Counted from the first letter of the stretch, positions 38,107 to 48,538 are shown. The stretch: 64,000 bases of DNA from Bradyrhizobium sp. PSBB068 (GCA_016839165.1 CP069300.1:2728001-2792000); one strand, 5' to 3'. Notes: generated by a model from the sequence alone, not told the origin. A program made the numbers and translations.

Positions 38107-38242
38107 GGCGCCGCACCACGCTTGGCAGTGGATAAGCGTGCCGGCTGCTGCCTCGCATGCGAACGACGGTGCCGTGAGCGCGTTATAGTTCCGCCGATCG
38201 TGTCGGGTCCCGCCGGACCCGGGCGGCGGAGGGCTATTTGAC

Positions 38243-39754
38243 GTGACAGAGACCCTGGCCGGCTTCTGGGATCGAAAATCGACCTCCGAGCTGTTGCGGG
38301 AGGCGGCGCGCGCCGACGGCGACGCGGAGACGCCGGTTTTCAAGCGTTCGCTTTCGGCGCTGCAACTGGTTTCGCTTGGCATCGGCGGCATCATCGGTGC
38401 CGGCATCTTCGTGCTGACGGGGCACGCGGCTGCTGCGAATGCCGGTCCCGCGGTTACGCTCTCCTTCATGCTTGGCGCCGTCGCCTGCGCGTTCGCCGGA
38501 TTGTGCTACGCCGAGATGTCGTCGACCGTACCGATCTGCGGCAGCGCCTATACTTACGCATATGCCACGCTCGGCGAATTGATCGCCTGGATCATCGGCT
38601 GGGACCTGATCCTCGAATATGCCGTCGGTGCGATCGCGGTCTCGGTCGGGTGGTCCGGCTATTTCGTCAGCTTCATGCGCGATTTCGGCATCAACCTGCC
38701 GCAGCAATTCACCTCGGCGCCGCTCGCCTACGACGTCAACACCGGCACCTGGTCGTCGACCGGGTCGGTCATCAACATCCCGGCGATGGCAATCATTGCT
38801 TTCGTCACCACGCTGCTGGTGGTCGGCATTCGCGAGTCCGCGCGCTTCACCGGATTCGTTGTCGTGGTGAAGCTTGTCGTGATCGCATTGTTTCTCGCCA
38901 CTGCGGCGTCCTCGGTCTCGCTGGCGAACTGGGTGACGGCGAGCAATCCCGACGGCGCGCTGATCCCGCCGAATGCCGGTCCGGGCGTATTCGGCTGGTC
39001 TGGCGTGGTCCGCGGCGCGGCGGTGGTTTTCTTCGCCTATATCGGCTTCGATGCGATCTCGACCGCGGCGCAGGAGGCGAAGCGGCCGGAGCGCGACATG
39101 CCGATCGGCATCCTCGGCTCGCTCGTGATCTGCGCTGCGCTCTATGTTGCGGTTGGATTCGTGCTGACCGGCATCGTGCCGTATGACCGGCTCAGCGTGC
39201 CGGATCCGATCGCGGTCGGCATCGATGCTGTCGGCATCGGCTGGCTCGGTCCCTTCATCAAGCTCGGCATCCTGTTCGGGCTGACGTCGGTGATCCTCAT
39301 CATGCTGCTGGCGCAGCCGCGGATCTTCCGCGCCATGGCGCATGACGGGTTGTTGCCGGGCTTTGCTGCGAAGATCCATCCGCGCTTCCAGACCCCCTAT
39401 GTCTCGACCATCTTCGCCGGCACCGTCGCGGCCATTCTCGGCGGGCTGCTGCCGATCGGGCTGGTCGGCGAGCTCGTCTCGATCGGCACGCTGTTCGCAT
39501 TCACCGTGGTGTCGATCGGAACGCTGGTGCTGCGCGTCCGCGATCCGGAGTTGCCGCGCCCGTTCAAGGCGCCGGCGATCTGGCTGGTGGCGCCGGCTGC
39601 CGCGGGAACCTCGCTGTTCCTGATGTTCGGCCTGCCGCTCGACACCTGGATACGGCTCGCGGTGTGGCTTGCGATCGGACTGGTGATCTATGCGGCCTAT
39701 GGCAGACGCCACAGCCGGCTGCGGGTGGGCGGTGAGGCCAGCGCGGGCCTATAG
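38243..39754 (+). CDS. APC-family amino acid permease
   Basis: A 503-residue amino acid/polyamine transporter with about 12 membrane helices. The first helix has [43 protein letters not shown] is typical of cationic amino acid permeases (YfnA/CAT-like). GTG at 38243 has a GGAGGG site upstream. The C-terminal Arg/Gly-rich tail is short. The next gene is a gamma-glutamyltransferase, so amino acids released from glutathione could be imported (inference). Confidence 0.9.
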   Translation: MTETLAGFWDRKSTSELLREAARADGDAETPVFKRSLSALQLVSLGIGGIIGAGIFVLTGHAAAANAGPAVTLSFMLGAVACAFAGLCYAEMSSTVPICGSAYTYAYATLGELIAWIIGWDLILEYAVGAIAVSVGWSGYFVSFMRDFGINLPQQFTSAPLAYDVNTGTWSSTGSVINIPAMAIIAFVTTLLVVGIRESARFTGFVVVVKLVVIALFLATAASSVSLANWVTASNPDGALIPPNAGPGVFGWSGVVRGAAVVFFAYIGFDAISTAAQEAKRPERDMPIGILGSLVICAALYVAVGFVLTGIVPYDRLSVPDPIAVGIDAVGIGWLGPFIKLGILFGLTSVILIMLLAQPRIFRAMAHDGLLPGFAAKIHPRFQTPYVSTIFAGTVAAILGGLLPIGLVGELVSIGTLFAFTVVSIGTLVLRVRDPELPRPFKAPAIWLVAPAAAGTSLFLMFGLPLDTWIRLAVWLAIGLVIYAAYGRRHSRLRVGGEASAGL

Positions 39755-39839
39755 TGTGCACGCGAGCGGCCTGCTAGGTTCGCGCGCCAAGGTCGCATCA
39801 TAAGGCCGCGAGAGTCGGCGTAGGTCCCGGGAGGCTTCC

Positions 39840-41576
39840 ATGCAAAATTCAACGTTGCGCGCGCGGAGGATCGTCGCCGCGGTGGTTTCGATCGGCGTCA
39901 TCGCCGCTGCTCCCGCTCGCGCGGCATCGGTTGCCCCGGTCGCCGCCGAGAACGGCATGGTGGTCTCGGCGCAGCATCTCGCGACGGAGGTTGGCATCGA
40001 AGTGTTGAAGCGCGGCGGCAACGCGGTCGACGCGGCGGTTGCCGTCGGTTACGCGCTGGCCGTGGTCTATCCCGCCGCCGGCAATCTCGGTGGTGGCGGG
40101 TTCATGACCATCCAGCTGGCCGACGGCCGCAAGACCTTCCTCGATTTCCGGGAGACGGCGCCGAAGGGGGCCACCGCCAACATGTATCTCGACAAGGACG
40201 GCAACGTCATCGCCGGGCTGTCGACCAAGGGACATCTCGCCGTCGGCGTGCCGGGCTCGGTGGCCGGCATGGAATATGCGCGCGAGAAATACGGCACGAT
40301 GAAGCGCGCGGACGTGATTGCGCCGGCCCTGCAACTCGCCGAGGACGGCTTCGTGCTGGATCAGGGTGACGTCAGCATGTTCCAGACCGCGACCAAGGAT
40401 TTTGAGGACGATCCGGCGTCGGCCGCGATCTTTCTCAACAACGGCAAGCCGTTCCAGGTGGGCGAGCGGCTGGCGCAGCACGAGCTCGCCGAGACGCTGC
40501 GCGAGATCAGCAAGCGCGGTACCGACGGCTTCTACAGGGGTTGGGTGGGGGCAGCGATCGTCGCCTCGAACCAGGCCGGCAAGGGCCTGCTCACCCAGGA
40601 AGATCTCGACAATTACAAGGTTCGCGAGCTCGCGCCGGTCGAATGCGATTATCGCGGCTACCACGTGGTCTCGGCGCCGCCGCCAAGCTCGGGTGGCGTC
40701 GTGATCTGTGAGGTGCTGAACATCCTCGAGGGCTATCCGCTGAAGGAGCTTGGCTACCATTCCGCGCAGGCGGTGCATTACCAGATCGAGGCGATGCGCC
40801 ATGCTTACGTCGATCGCAACAGCTACCTCGGCGACCCCGACTTCGTGAAGAATCCGCTCGAGCGCCTGCTCGACAAGACCTACGCCGCGAAGGTTCGCGC
40901 CGTGATCGACCCGGCCAAGGCCGGCGTGTCCAAGGACATCAAGCCGGGCGTGCCGCCGCACGAAGGCAGCAACACCACGCACTATTCGATCGCCGACAAG
41001 GACGGCAACGCGGTGTCGGTCACCTACACCCTCAACGATTGGTTCGGCGCCAAGGTGACCGCGGCCAAGACCGGCGTGCTGCTGAACGACGAGATGGACG
41101 ACTTCACTGCCAAGATCGGTGTGCCGAATTTGTACGGTCTGGTGCAGGGTGAGGCCAATTCGATCGTCCCGGGCAAGAGGCCGCTGTCCTCGATGAGCCC
41201 GACCATCGTCATGAGGGACGGCAAGCCGGTCATGGTGGTGGGCACTCCGGGCGGCAGCCGCATTATCACGGCGGTGCTGCTGACAATGATCAACGCCATT
41301 GACTACGGCATGAACGCGCAGGAGGCCGTGGACATGCCGCGCTTCCACCAGCAATGGCTTCCGGAGGCGACCAATCTCGAGGACTTCACGCTGTCTCCGG
41401 ATACGCGAAAAATCCTGGAAGGCATGGGTCACAAGTTCGGGCCGCCGCAGCCGGCCAACCATCTCGCGGTGATCATCATCGGAGCGCCGTCGCTGGACGG
41501 CAAGCCGGTCGGCAGTAACCGCTTCTATGGGGCGAACGATCCGCGCCGCAATTCGGGACTGGCCGGCGGCTACTGA
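39840..41576 (+). CDS. ggt: gamma-glutamyltransferase
   Basis: A 578-residue periplasmic autoprocessing enzyme with an N-terminal signal peptide (residues 1-28). The catalytic Thr is residue 379 in GSNTTHYSIADKDGNAVSVTYTLN, where the precursor splits into large and small subunits. Gly-rich GTPGGSRIITAVL lies in the small subunit. It transfers or hydrolyses the gamma-glutamyl group of glutathione and related peptides. Confidence 0.94.
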   Translation: MQNSTLRARRIVAAVVSIGVIAAAPARAASVAPVAAENGMVVSAQHLATEVGIEVLKRGGNAVDAAVAVGYALAVVYPAAGNLGGGGFMTIQLADGRKTFLDFRETAPKGATANMYLDKDGNVIAGLSTKGHLAVGVPGSVAGMEYAREKYGTMKRADVIAPALQLAEDGFVLDQGDVSMFQTATKDFEDDPASAAIFLNNGKPFQVGERLAQHELAETLREISKRGTDGFYRGWVGAAIVASNQAGKGLLTQEDLDNYKVRELAPVECDYRGYHVVSAPPPSSGGVVICEVLNILEGYPLKELGYHSAQAVHYQIEAMRHAYVDRNSYLGDPDFVKNPLERLLDKTYAAKVRAVIDPAKAGVSKDIKPGVPPHEGSNTTHYSIADKDGNAVSVTYTLNDWFGAKVTAAKTGVLLNDEMDDFTAKIGVPNLYGLVQGEANSIVPGKRPLSSMSPTIVMRDGKPVMVVGTPGGSRIITAVLLTMINAIDYGMNAQEAVDMPRFHQQWLPEATNLEDFTLSPDTRKILEGMGHKFGPPQPANHLAVIIIGAPSLDGKPVGSNRFYGANDPRRNSGLAGGY

Positions 41577-41637
41577 TTGCCGTTGGGCAATCGCGCGGCG
41601 GTGGCCGGGCAGGGCTGCCGCCCCGATCGAACTTGCC

Positions 41638-42066
41638 TCAGGCGACGGCGCTTGGCCTGCCGTCGTCATGACCGCTGGTCAAGAGCAGGCGCCGGCGGAT
41701 CGCATCCTCGACCAGGGCCAGCGATTGCTTGGCTTCGCGTGCCTCGGCCTCGGCGGCCTGGGCACGATATTCGGCCGCATCGAGCTGCTCCTGCTGGGAC
41801 TCGATACGCCGTCGCGCCTCCTCGAGTGCCCGGGACGCGTCCCTCAGCTTGCGCTCGGTGGCGGCGATGATTTCGAGCTGCGCCTGTTCGGCGGCCTCAG
41901 CGCGGGCTTCGCCGGCGCGGGCCCTGTCCTCGATGCTGCGGAACAGATCCGCGGCCTGATAGACGAGGTCCAAGGCCTCGGTGCCCATCGCCGATGTGGG
42001 TGGTTTCGGAAATCCAAGGACATTCGGGTCGGCCGTAAAAGGCCGCTTGAATCCGCGCAGTGCCAT
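41638..42066 (-). CDS. coiled-coil hypothetical protein
   Basis: A 142-residue protein dominated by a long coiled coil (residues 45-120) with Glu/Arg/Ala heptads (RKLRDASRALEEARRRIESQQEQLDAAEYRAQ). It has a short, unrelated N-terminus. No recognised domain. It is convergent with ggt and lies in a GC-rich gap before the PBP1A gene. Confidence 0.75.
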   Translation of the reverse strand: MALRGFKRPFTADPNVLGFPKPPTSAMGTEALDLVYQAADLFRSIEDRARAGEARAEAAEQAQLEIIAATERKLRDASRALEEARRRIESQQEQLDAAEYRAQAAEAEAREAKQSLALVEDAIRRRLLLTSGHDDGRPSAVA

Positions 42067-42542
42067 GCAAGTCAGCCCCTCGCGAGTCGCGTGTAGATCG
42101 ACAACCTGCGGTAGTTATAGTTAATGGGTGGTTAATCGGATGGGCTCGCCGGCACTGTCCACCGGTTTCTGATGACCCGGTGCCCGGAACGGCAGCCGGG
42201 TAGTGCGGGCGACGGGCTGGGCCGGCGCTTTTCTTTCGCAGCGTGCGCTCGGCGCAAGCGCCGCGATCGGGGGGGGCCGCGCAGGTCGGACGAGACAGGC
42301 TCGAATCGAGCAGCGCCCGGTGCCGGGATCGATGCAGCCTCCGGAGTACCGCGAGGGCGGCAAGGTCCGCTGATTTGGCCGCGTGTGCGAGCGGCCCTCT
42401 ATGGCATAAGTTTGACGCCTGGCCCGCTTTAATTCTCCCGTGTTGAATTGCAGGTCGTTGGAGCGACCGATATACCGGGCAGCCTAAGTGGCACGCAGCG
42501 CACTCAGAACGAGCGACGTATTCGCCACGGAAAATCTGGTCG
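42067..42542. other. intergenic region upstream of PBP1A
   Basis: No convincing gene. A perfect GGTCG...CGACC hairpin lies near 42450-42470, just ahead of the PBP1A start. A run of eight G occurs near 42269. It probably contains the PBP1A promoter. Confidence 0.5.
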
Positions 42543-45038
42543 ATGAAATTTCTGTTGCGGTTCTTCGGGTTCCTGTTCACCGCGGGAACCATCATGTTCC
42601 TGGCCGGTCTGGCCGCGGTCGCAGGGCTGTTCTGGCATTTCTCCAAGGACCTGCCCGACTATTCGCAGCTCCAGAACTACGAGCCGCCGGTGATGACCCG
42701 CGTGCACGCGGCGGATGGGTCGCTGTTGGGCGAGTTCGCCAAGGAGCGCCGGCTCTATCTGCCGATCCAGGCGGTGCCGAAACTCGTGATCAACGCGTTC
42801 CTCGCAGCCGAGGACAAGAACTTCTACGAGCACGGCGGCATCGACTACACCGGCATGGCGCGCGCCGGCGTCTCCTATGTCCAGAACTTCGGTTCCAACC
42901 GCCGCCCGCAGGGGGCCTCCACGATCACCCAGCAGGTCGCCAAGAACTTCCTGCTGACCAACGAGGTGTCGTTCACCCGCAAGATCAAGGAAGCCCTGCT
43001 GGCGATGCGAATCGAGCGGGCCTATTCCAAGGACAAGATCCTCGAGCTCTATCTCAACGAAATCTACCTCGGCCTCGGCGCCTACGGCATCGCGGCCGCC
43101 TCGCTGGTCTATTTCGACAAGTCGGTGAACGAATTGACGGTTGCGGAGGCGGCCTATCTCGCGGCGCTGCCGAAGATGCCGGCCAGCCTGCATCCGGTGC
43201 GCAACCGTGCGCGCGCCATCGAGCGGCGCAACTACGTGATCGATCGTCTGCAGGAGAACGGCTGGATCACCGCGGCCGATGCCGACAAGGCGCGCAAGGA
43301 CCCGCTCGCCGTCACCAACCGCAGCAATGGCGCGCACACCTTCGCCGGCGAATATTTCTCGGAAGAGGTCCGTCGCGACATCTTCGAGCGCTATGGCGAG
43401 AAGAAGCTTTATGAGGGCGGCCTGTCGGTGCGCACCACGCTCGACCCCAAGGTCCAGGTGATGGCGCGCAAGGCCATGGTGGCCGGGCTCGTGAACTATG
43501 ACGAGCAGCAGGGCTATCGCGGCGCGATCCAGAAGCTCGACCTCGCCAGCGACTGGGGCGTGCCGCTCGCCGAGATCAAGTCGCTCTCGGACATCTCGCC
43601 GTGGCGGATGGCGGTGGTGCTGGAGAGCAACGACCAGTCGGCGCGGATCGGCTTCCAGCCCGGCCGCGAGCTCGGCGGCGCCATCAGCAAGCAGCGCGAG
43701 ACCGGCATCGTCACGCTGGAAGGCGTGAAGTGGGCGAGGCTGTTGTCCGGCCCGTACAAGGGCAGGACGCCGACCTCGGTGGCGCAGGTGCTGCAGCCCG
43801 GCGACGTGATCTATGCCGATCCGCTGTTCAGCAAGGACGGCAAGGCCGTCGAGGGCCAGTACCGGCTGCGCCAGATCCCCGAACTGTCGGGCGCGATGGT
43901 GGCGATGGACCCGCACACCGGCCGTGTGCTGGCGATGGTCGGCGGCTTCTCGTTCGACCAGAGCCAGTTCAACCGCGCGACCCAGGCCTACCGGCAGCCC
44001 GGCTCGACCTTCAAGCCGATCGTCTATTCGACGGCGCTCGACAACGGCTATACCGGATCGACCATGATGATCGACGGGCCGATCGAGATCGATCAGGGAC
44101 AGGGCAACATCTGGCGGCCGGAGAACTTCTCCACCGGCAAGTATCAGGGCCAGGTCACGCTGCGCAACGCGCTCCGCCTGTCGCTCAACACCGTGACCGT
44201 GCGCCTCGCGCAGGAAATCGGCATGCCTGTCATCGGCGAATATGCAAAACGCTTTGGCGTCTATGACGAGCTGCCGAACTATCTCGCCTATGCGCTCGGC
44301 GCCGGCGAGACCACGGTGATGCGGATGGCAACGGCCTATTCGATGATCGCCAATGGCGGCGTCCGCGTGAAGCCGACCCTGATCGACCGCATCCAGGACC
44401 GCTACGGCCACACCATCTTCCGGCACGATCAGCGCGAATGCCGCGGCTGCGACGCGCCGGAAGGCTGGAAGAGCCAGCCCGAGCCGCAGCTGGTCGACCG
44501 CCGCGAGCGGGTGCTCGACGCGATGACCGCCTACCAGATCACTTCGCTGATGGAGGGCGTGATTCAGGCCGGTACCGGCACCGCGCTGAAGGAGGTCGGC
44601 AAGCCGCTCGCCGGCAAGACCGGCACGTCGAACGAGGCCAAGGACCTCTGGTTCGTCGGCTTCTCGCCGGACCTCGTGGTCGGTCTCTATGTCGGCTACG
44701 ACAAGCCGCGCTCGCTCGGCCGCAACGCGCAGGCCGGCCACACCGCGGCGCCGATCGCGCGCGACTTCCTGAAGCTCGCGCTGGCCGACAAGCCCGCCAC
44801 CCCGTTCAAGCAGCCGGTCGGCATCCGGCTGGTCACGGTCGATGCCAAGACCGGCCTGCGCGCCACGCCTGGTCAGAACCGGGGCGTGGTGCTCGAAGCC
44901 TTCAAGCCGGGCCAGGCGCCGCCGTTCTATGATCCGACGCTGGTCGCCGGCACCGATGTGATCGATGGGACGCAGCAGCCCATCCCGGCGGACGCGGATC
45001 GGGCCGTGATGCGGTCTGGGACGGGCGGGCTGTACTGA
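42543..45038 (+). CDS. mrcA: class A penicillin-binding protein 1A
   Basis: An 831-residue bifunctional peptidoglycan synthase. One N-terminal transmembrane helix precedes the glycosyltransferase domain, with catalytic Glu90 in AAEDKNFYEHGGID and QGASTITQQVAKN. The OB-like ODD insert follows. The transpeptidase domain has the acylated Ser488 in PGSTFKP, an SLNT motif, and KTGTS starting at Lys692. It polymerises and crosslinks peptidoglycan in the periplasm. Length and motifs are normal. Confidence 0.95.
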   Translation: MKFLLRFFGFLFTAGTIMFLAGLAAVAGLFWHFSKDLPDYSQLQNYEPPVMTRVHAADGSLLGEFAKERRLYLPIQAVPKLVINAFLAAEDKNFYEHGGIDYTGMARAGVSYVQNFGSNRRPQGASTITQQVAKNFLLTNEVSFTRKIKEALLAMRIERAYSKDKILELYLNEIYLGLGAYGIAAASLVYFDKSVNELTVAEAAYLAALPKMPASLHPVRNRARAIERRNYVIDRLQENGWITAADADKARKDPLAVTNRSNGAHTFAGEYFSEEVRRDIFERYGEKKLYEGGLSVRTTLDPKVQVMARKAMVAGLVNYDEQQGYRGAIQKLDLASDWGVPLAEIKSLSDISPWRMAVVLESNDQSARIGFQPGRELGGAISKQRETGIVTLEGVKWARLLSGPYKGRTPTSVAQVLQPGDVIYADPLFSKDGKAVEGQYRLRQIPELSGAMVAMDPHTGRVLAMVGGFSFDQSQFNRATQAYRQPGSTFKPIVYSTALDNGYTGSTMMIDGPIEIDQGQGNIWRPENFSTGKYQGQVTLRNALRLSLNTVTVRLAQEIGMPVIGEYAKRFGVYDELPNYLAYALGAGETTVMRMATAYSMIANGGVRVKPTLIDRIQDRYGHTIFRHDQRECRGCDAPEGWKSQPEPQLVDRRERVLDAMTAYQITSLMEGVIQAGTGTALKEVGKPLAGKTGTSNEAKDLWFVGFSPDLVVGLYVGYDKPRSLGRNAQAGHTAAPIARDFLKLALADKPATPFKQPVGIRLVTVDAKTGLRATPGQNRGVVLEAFKPGQAPPFYDPTLVAGTDVIDGTQQPIPADADRAVMRSGTGGLY

Positions 45039-45195
45039 CCGTGATTTTACGCCGATCCTTCGCCATCAATGCTTGCCAAGCGTGGGACCAAGCGGGTAGA
45101 AGGTCGCTCTCGCGCGGGCGCTGATTTGGCAGGCGAACCCGCTGCACCGAGATGTCCAGTCATCCAGCTAAGCTGTTGATACCACGGACAATTCT

Positions 45196-45269
45196 TGGGG
45201 AATGGTGTAACGGTAGCACAACAGACTCTGACTCTGTTTGTCTTGGTTCGAATCCAGGTTCCCCAGCCA
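45196..45269 (+). tRNA. tRNA-Gln(CUG)
   Basis: A 74-base gene with encoded CCA. The acceptor stem pairs TGGGGAA with TTCCCCA. The anticodon arm is ACAGA-CTCTGAC-TCTGT, whose loop reads CTG, decoding CAG. The T-loop is GGTTCGAATCC. The gene is intact, but its last 18 bases (45252-45269) are duplicated at 63584-63601. It is the insertion site of the downstream island, and the 3' part now in place comes from the element. Confidence 0.96.
45252..45269. repeat. left attachment repeat (attL)
   Basis: Bases ATCCAGGTTCCCCAGCCA form the 3' end of tRNA-Gln. The identical 18 bases at 63584-63601 mark the right end of the island. Bases on either side differ (AAATCC.../G versus GTATCC.../A), so the repeat is exactly 18 bases. 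Confidence 0.92.
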
Positions 45270-45315
45270 GTTTATTGGAAAGCCCATTTCCATCGTGAAA
45301 TCAGGAGCTTACCGA

Positions 45316-45591
45316 ATGGCCAAGAATCTCTACCCACCTAGCTCAACCACCCCGGTTTCAATCCCCTCCAAGCAGCAACTAGCCGACCTCGCGGCGTTGC
45401 TCGGCTTGATGCAGACAGCCTCCAAGCTCAGCCAGGAACTCGACACCATGGCCAATCAAGTCGGTGGGTCAGTGGAGAAGTTGGCCGAGCGCTTTGGGGT
45501 GCCGTTCTTTGAGGTCCACCAAGCCTATGCGCAGGAGCAACAGGCTCCGAAGAAGCGCAAGAGCGCCAAGAGCCCACGGGCCAAGCGCTGA
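45316..45591 (+). CDS. island hypothetical protein
   Basis: A 91-residue protein with a good AGGAG site before the ATG. A longer frame into the tRNA is not plausible. It contains a helical core (LADLAALLGLMQTASKLSQELDTMANQVGGSVEKLAERFGVPFFEVHQAYAQE) with a basic Lys/Arg tail (KKRKSAKSPRAKR). Possibly DNA- or RNA-binding. The function is unknown. Confidence 0.7.
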   Translation: MAKNLYPPSSTTPVSIPSKQQLADLAALLGLMQTASKLSQELDTMANQVGGSVEKLAERFGVPFFEVHQAYAQEQQAPKKRKSAKSPRAKR

Positions 45592-45746
45592 CTGCCAACA
45601 GTCGACCATCAAATAGCCGCTGAAAGGCTACGGACGGCATGGGGTCCTCGGGGTTTTCCGTGCCGCCTTCCCTCTTGCCCGATAGGATTAAGTGCACCTC
45701 TGAATGTAATTGGGCGTGGGGCTAGTCGCCTATGATGCCGTTGTTT

Positions 45747-45920
45747 GACCGAAAAGAGCCGGAAAAGCCCTTACTTGGGCGGCATTCGAGAAGCGCGCTC
45801 CAGGCAAGGCGATAATGGTCACCACGACACTACGATGCACAGCGAAGTGTGCATTATTATGTGAAGTGGCACACCATCAATGCATGACGTGGTTAGACCG
45901 AAAAGAACCGGCAAAGCCCT
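45747..45920. repeat. imperfect direct repeat in island left-end gap
   Basis: GACCGAAAAGAGCCGGAAAAGCCCT (45747-45771) recurs at 45896-45920 with two changes (23/25 identical), and similarity extends about 10 bases further left. The copies are 149 bases apart in the 360-base gap between two island genes. A GCCC...GGGC hairpin follows the first copy. They could be promoter, operator or replication sites. The rest of the gap (45592-45954) shows no gene. Confidence 0.6.
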
Positions 45921-45954
45921 CGCTAAGAGGAGCTTCACCGGCTCAAGTCTTCCG

Positions 45955-47907
45955 TTAGGCAGCTTGGTGCTTCACAAGGAAGCTCTTAGCCCCTCGTCCT
46001 TTGCCTGAGACATATTCCACACGAAGCTCCATGAGAGCCCTGCTGGTGGCATGAGTGCCGTCACGGAGCACCGCACGGAGCTTTGAGAACCCAGCAGGCT
46101 TCAACGCCAACTCGCGCTGTATGGTGCTCAGAGGAATGCTGTCACCGGGGTCAGCATTGCGCATGAGCGTCAGCAAGGTTTGGTGGGAGCTACCCTCACG
46201 AGGCCGCTGCACCTTCGGCCCATCCATCTCGAATGACCACGGCACCACGTCGATACCCGGCATGTCTGCCAGAATATCGGTCAGGATGGCGTCACCCATG
46301 TTGTCGGCTGGAAGCACAATGAACACGTCAGCCGGATCACACCCTCCATGCTGGTCAACTACCTTGCGGCATCGGATGCGATTGATGGCCTGGATAATCT
46401 CCACCGACATTTGACGCTGCTGCATCAGTCGGCGGACGTTCGTGTATCCGTTCCACGTTGGAGACTTCAACCAAGCATCGTCCTGCACCCCCTGAAGAGC
46501 AAAGAACACGTTGGTAGGCCATATCAGGTCGCGATATGGCAGGCCGAACAGCACCGCCGTGTCGTAGTCCTTCCAATCATTGCGTCCGTCTACTGCTCCC
46601 CAATGGCCGAAGCCGATACGCTTGAAGGGGTGCTTGAACCTCTCCGCAGCGTGCTCGTAGTCCTTGTGGACGCATACAAACACGGACCTGTCAGCGCCTA
46701 ACTGAGCTTCAAGGGTCTCCAGTAGGCGTGCATAGCGGGTTGCAAACGTCTTCTCCATTTTCGTCTTGCCGACGCCCTTAGCCCTCGCGACGTGCAGCGT
46801 CACGTTCCGGTAGTTGCGAGTACCCGCACAGACGGGTTCGATTCGCGCTCTGCCTTGGAAAAGCTCCCACAGGAAGTTCTGGCTTGCCGTCGCATCCAAC
46901 ACCACGGCACCGGGCACAGCATAGGAGACCGTCAGTGTGGAGGAGTTGAGCGAGTGATCCTTGCCAACGCGAGCATAGTAAGCCCATCGATCCGTTAGAG
47001 CCTGGGCGCTTATGAGTGTGTCATCCACCAGCTTGGTGATGTTTCGCTTCGTGTTGCCCTCCCTGATCCGTCGATCGTACTTCACCTTGCGCATGGCCTC
47101 TCTCAAGGGCTTCATGGCGGCTAGGGGAGCGCCCAATGCTTCACTGGCCCCGCCATCTTTCCACATGAGCTTCGCAGTGCCGTCGTTGGCCGCTTCGGCT
47201 TGGGCCTGACACACTAGCGCATCCTTGAGCGCTTCAATGACCCTGACTTGATCGGGGTAGGCCTTTGCTACGTCAAAGGGCACGCAACCAAGTACGAACT
47301 GAAGGTTCTCCAGCGTGACCTTGGTCTCCTCGACCACATTGGCTAACGCCTCATCCACGATAGTGAGAAGGCGCTGGCCTCCCTGCCAGTTAACGAGGCG
47401 TGACCATGAGGCACCGCCAAGGCTCTCAGCGGCGTTGATGAACGCTTGGTGCGTCACCACAAGCACGTCAAAGTGGCCGATATCGTTGGCATCCGTTCCG
47501 CTACTGGAATGGTGAGCAACCGCGAGCTCCGCACCAGCCATCATGTTGACCTGTGCAGCAAGGTCATTGGCCTGCTTAATCAGACGGGTCACGAGGAGCA
47601 CACCAACAGGCTTGAGTTTGCCTTGCTCGTCTCGATTGCGCTTCGCCTGCATTGCCGAGTACAGACACGCCCCCTGGGTCTTACCGGACCCGGTAGGGGG
47701 CTGAAGGACCTTCCAGCGCGCATCACGTTCACTGATGTTATCTACAATTGACCATTCAAAGACGCTGCCCATGCTCTCCCAAAGAGAGCGTAAGGCCGCC
47801 GAGGACGGCATGTTGAGCGTCTGTGTCCAGTGATCGTTCATGGCGGACACGAACTCCAGCGGTGGCACGAGAGCATACTGCTCGTGCATACCGATAACGG
47901 TAGTCAT
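45955..47907 (-). CDS. phage-type SF2-like helicase/ATPase
   Basis: A 650-residue P-loop protein. Walker A is LQPPTGSGKTQGACLYSAM (about residues 70-88) and a Walker-B-like DExx is VDEALANVV in RLLTIVDEA. A C-terminal half shows helicase-like features: ERFKHPFKRIGFGHWGAVDGRN and INRIRCRKVVDQ near the arginine-finger position. It is likely a DNA helicase or primase-associated replication ATPase. A motif-rich non-coding region precedes its start at 47907. The exact family is not recognised. Confidence 0.65.
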   Translation of the reverse strand: MTTVIGMHEQYALVPPLEFVSAMNDHWTQTLNMPSSAALRSLWESMGSVFEWSIVDNISERDARWKVLQPPTGSGKTQGACLYSAMQAKRNRDEQGKLKPVGVLLVTRLIKQANDLAAQVNMMAGAELAVAHHSSSGTDANDIGHFDVLVVTHQAFINAAESLGGASWSRLVNWQGGQRLLTIVDEALANVVEETKVTLENLQFVLGCVPFDVAKAYPDQVRVIEALKDALVCQAQAEAANDGTAKLMWKDGGASEALGAPLAAMKPLREAMRKVKYDRRIREGNTKRNITKLVDDTLISAQALTDRWAYYARVGKDHSLNSSTLTVSYAVPGAVVLDATASQNFLWELFQGRARIEPVCAGTRNYRNVTLHVARAKGVGKTKMEKTFATRYARLLETLEAQLGADRSVFVCVHKDYEHAAERFKHPFKRIGFGHWGAVDGRNDWKDYDTAVLFGLPYRDLIWPTNVFFALQGVQDDAWLKSPTWNGYTNVRRLMQQRQMSVEIIQAINRIRCRKVVDQHGGCDPADVFIVLPADNMGDAILTDILADMPGIDVVPWSFEMDGPKVQRPREGSSHQTLLTLMRNADPGDSIPLSTIQRELALKPAGFSKLRAVLRDGTHATSRALMELRVEYVSGKGRGAKSFLVKHQAA

Positions 47908-48538
47908 GAGTTACTGACCTTGAGGTTTTGGGTTGACGACTGAAGGCACGAGGGCTCGTGAGTGCCGTTGGTGGCCTTGGTCGGCGGTATTGCGATCTGG
48001 TGAGGCTTCAAGGGGCTAATGCATCCCTCAAGCTCTTCACCATCCTCTTTAGAGGTTTCAGGGGTGTGTTTATTTGATCTGAGACGACATGGCTTCAGGA
48101 GCCTCTGAGGATTCCATGGAGTCGTTTTGAGCCCTTCAGGCTACTACCCAGCCTCCAGCCCTGAAAGCTCACCAGTGAGTCCCGCTACAAGCCTGAGCAG
48201 CATTCCGTACGGCACCCTCAGTCATCATCCTTAGGGTTTCTGAGGCCCTTGAGGGTATGGGGAGGTCGTCGCAGAGCATCGACGCCAACCAGCCTCAGAA
48301 CGTGAATGTCACGGTAACTTGCGCTGACGGCCCAGGGCGGTGCTGATTTTGGGTGATCTGCCCGCTTTGGAGGGCAAAACCGGCACGAGACCCACAATTA
48401 GGGATGCCTGCTGGTGACTCAATGCGGCCTCCTGAGGAGCACTCGGATTCTTCTTTCTGCTTTCCGGTTCGTTCCAAGTTGTGCATACTACCAAATGCTA
48501 TTTTAGGAAGATCATATATTTCCTTATTGGGTGCGATT
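47908..48538. other. non-coding region dense in short CTTCAGG/CCTTGAGG-type words
   Basis: Between the helicase start and the next plus-strand gene I count at least thirteen short related words in both orientations, for example CCTTGAGG (47918), CTTCAAGG (48006), CCCTCAAG (48025), CTTCAGG (48093, 48134), CTCTGAGG (48103), CCTTAGGG (48229) and CCTTGAGGG (48247). No gene is convincing here. The location beside a replication ATPase is what one expects of iterons or an origin. Confidence 0.5.

Noticed and set aside
42067..42542. G-rich tract and small frames upstream of PBP1A
   Set aside because: Low-complexity composition and no ribosome sites; treated as intergenic.
45592..45954. Possible small gene or CRISPR-like repeats in the island's left gap
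   Set aside because: Only two imperfect copies of the repeat exist, with no spacer periodicity and no cas genes, so CRISPR is not supported.
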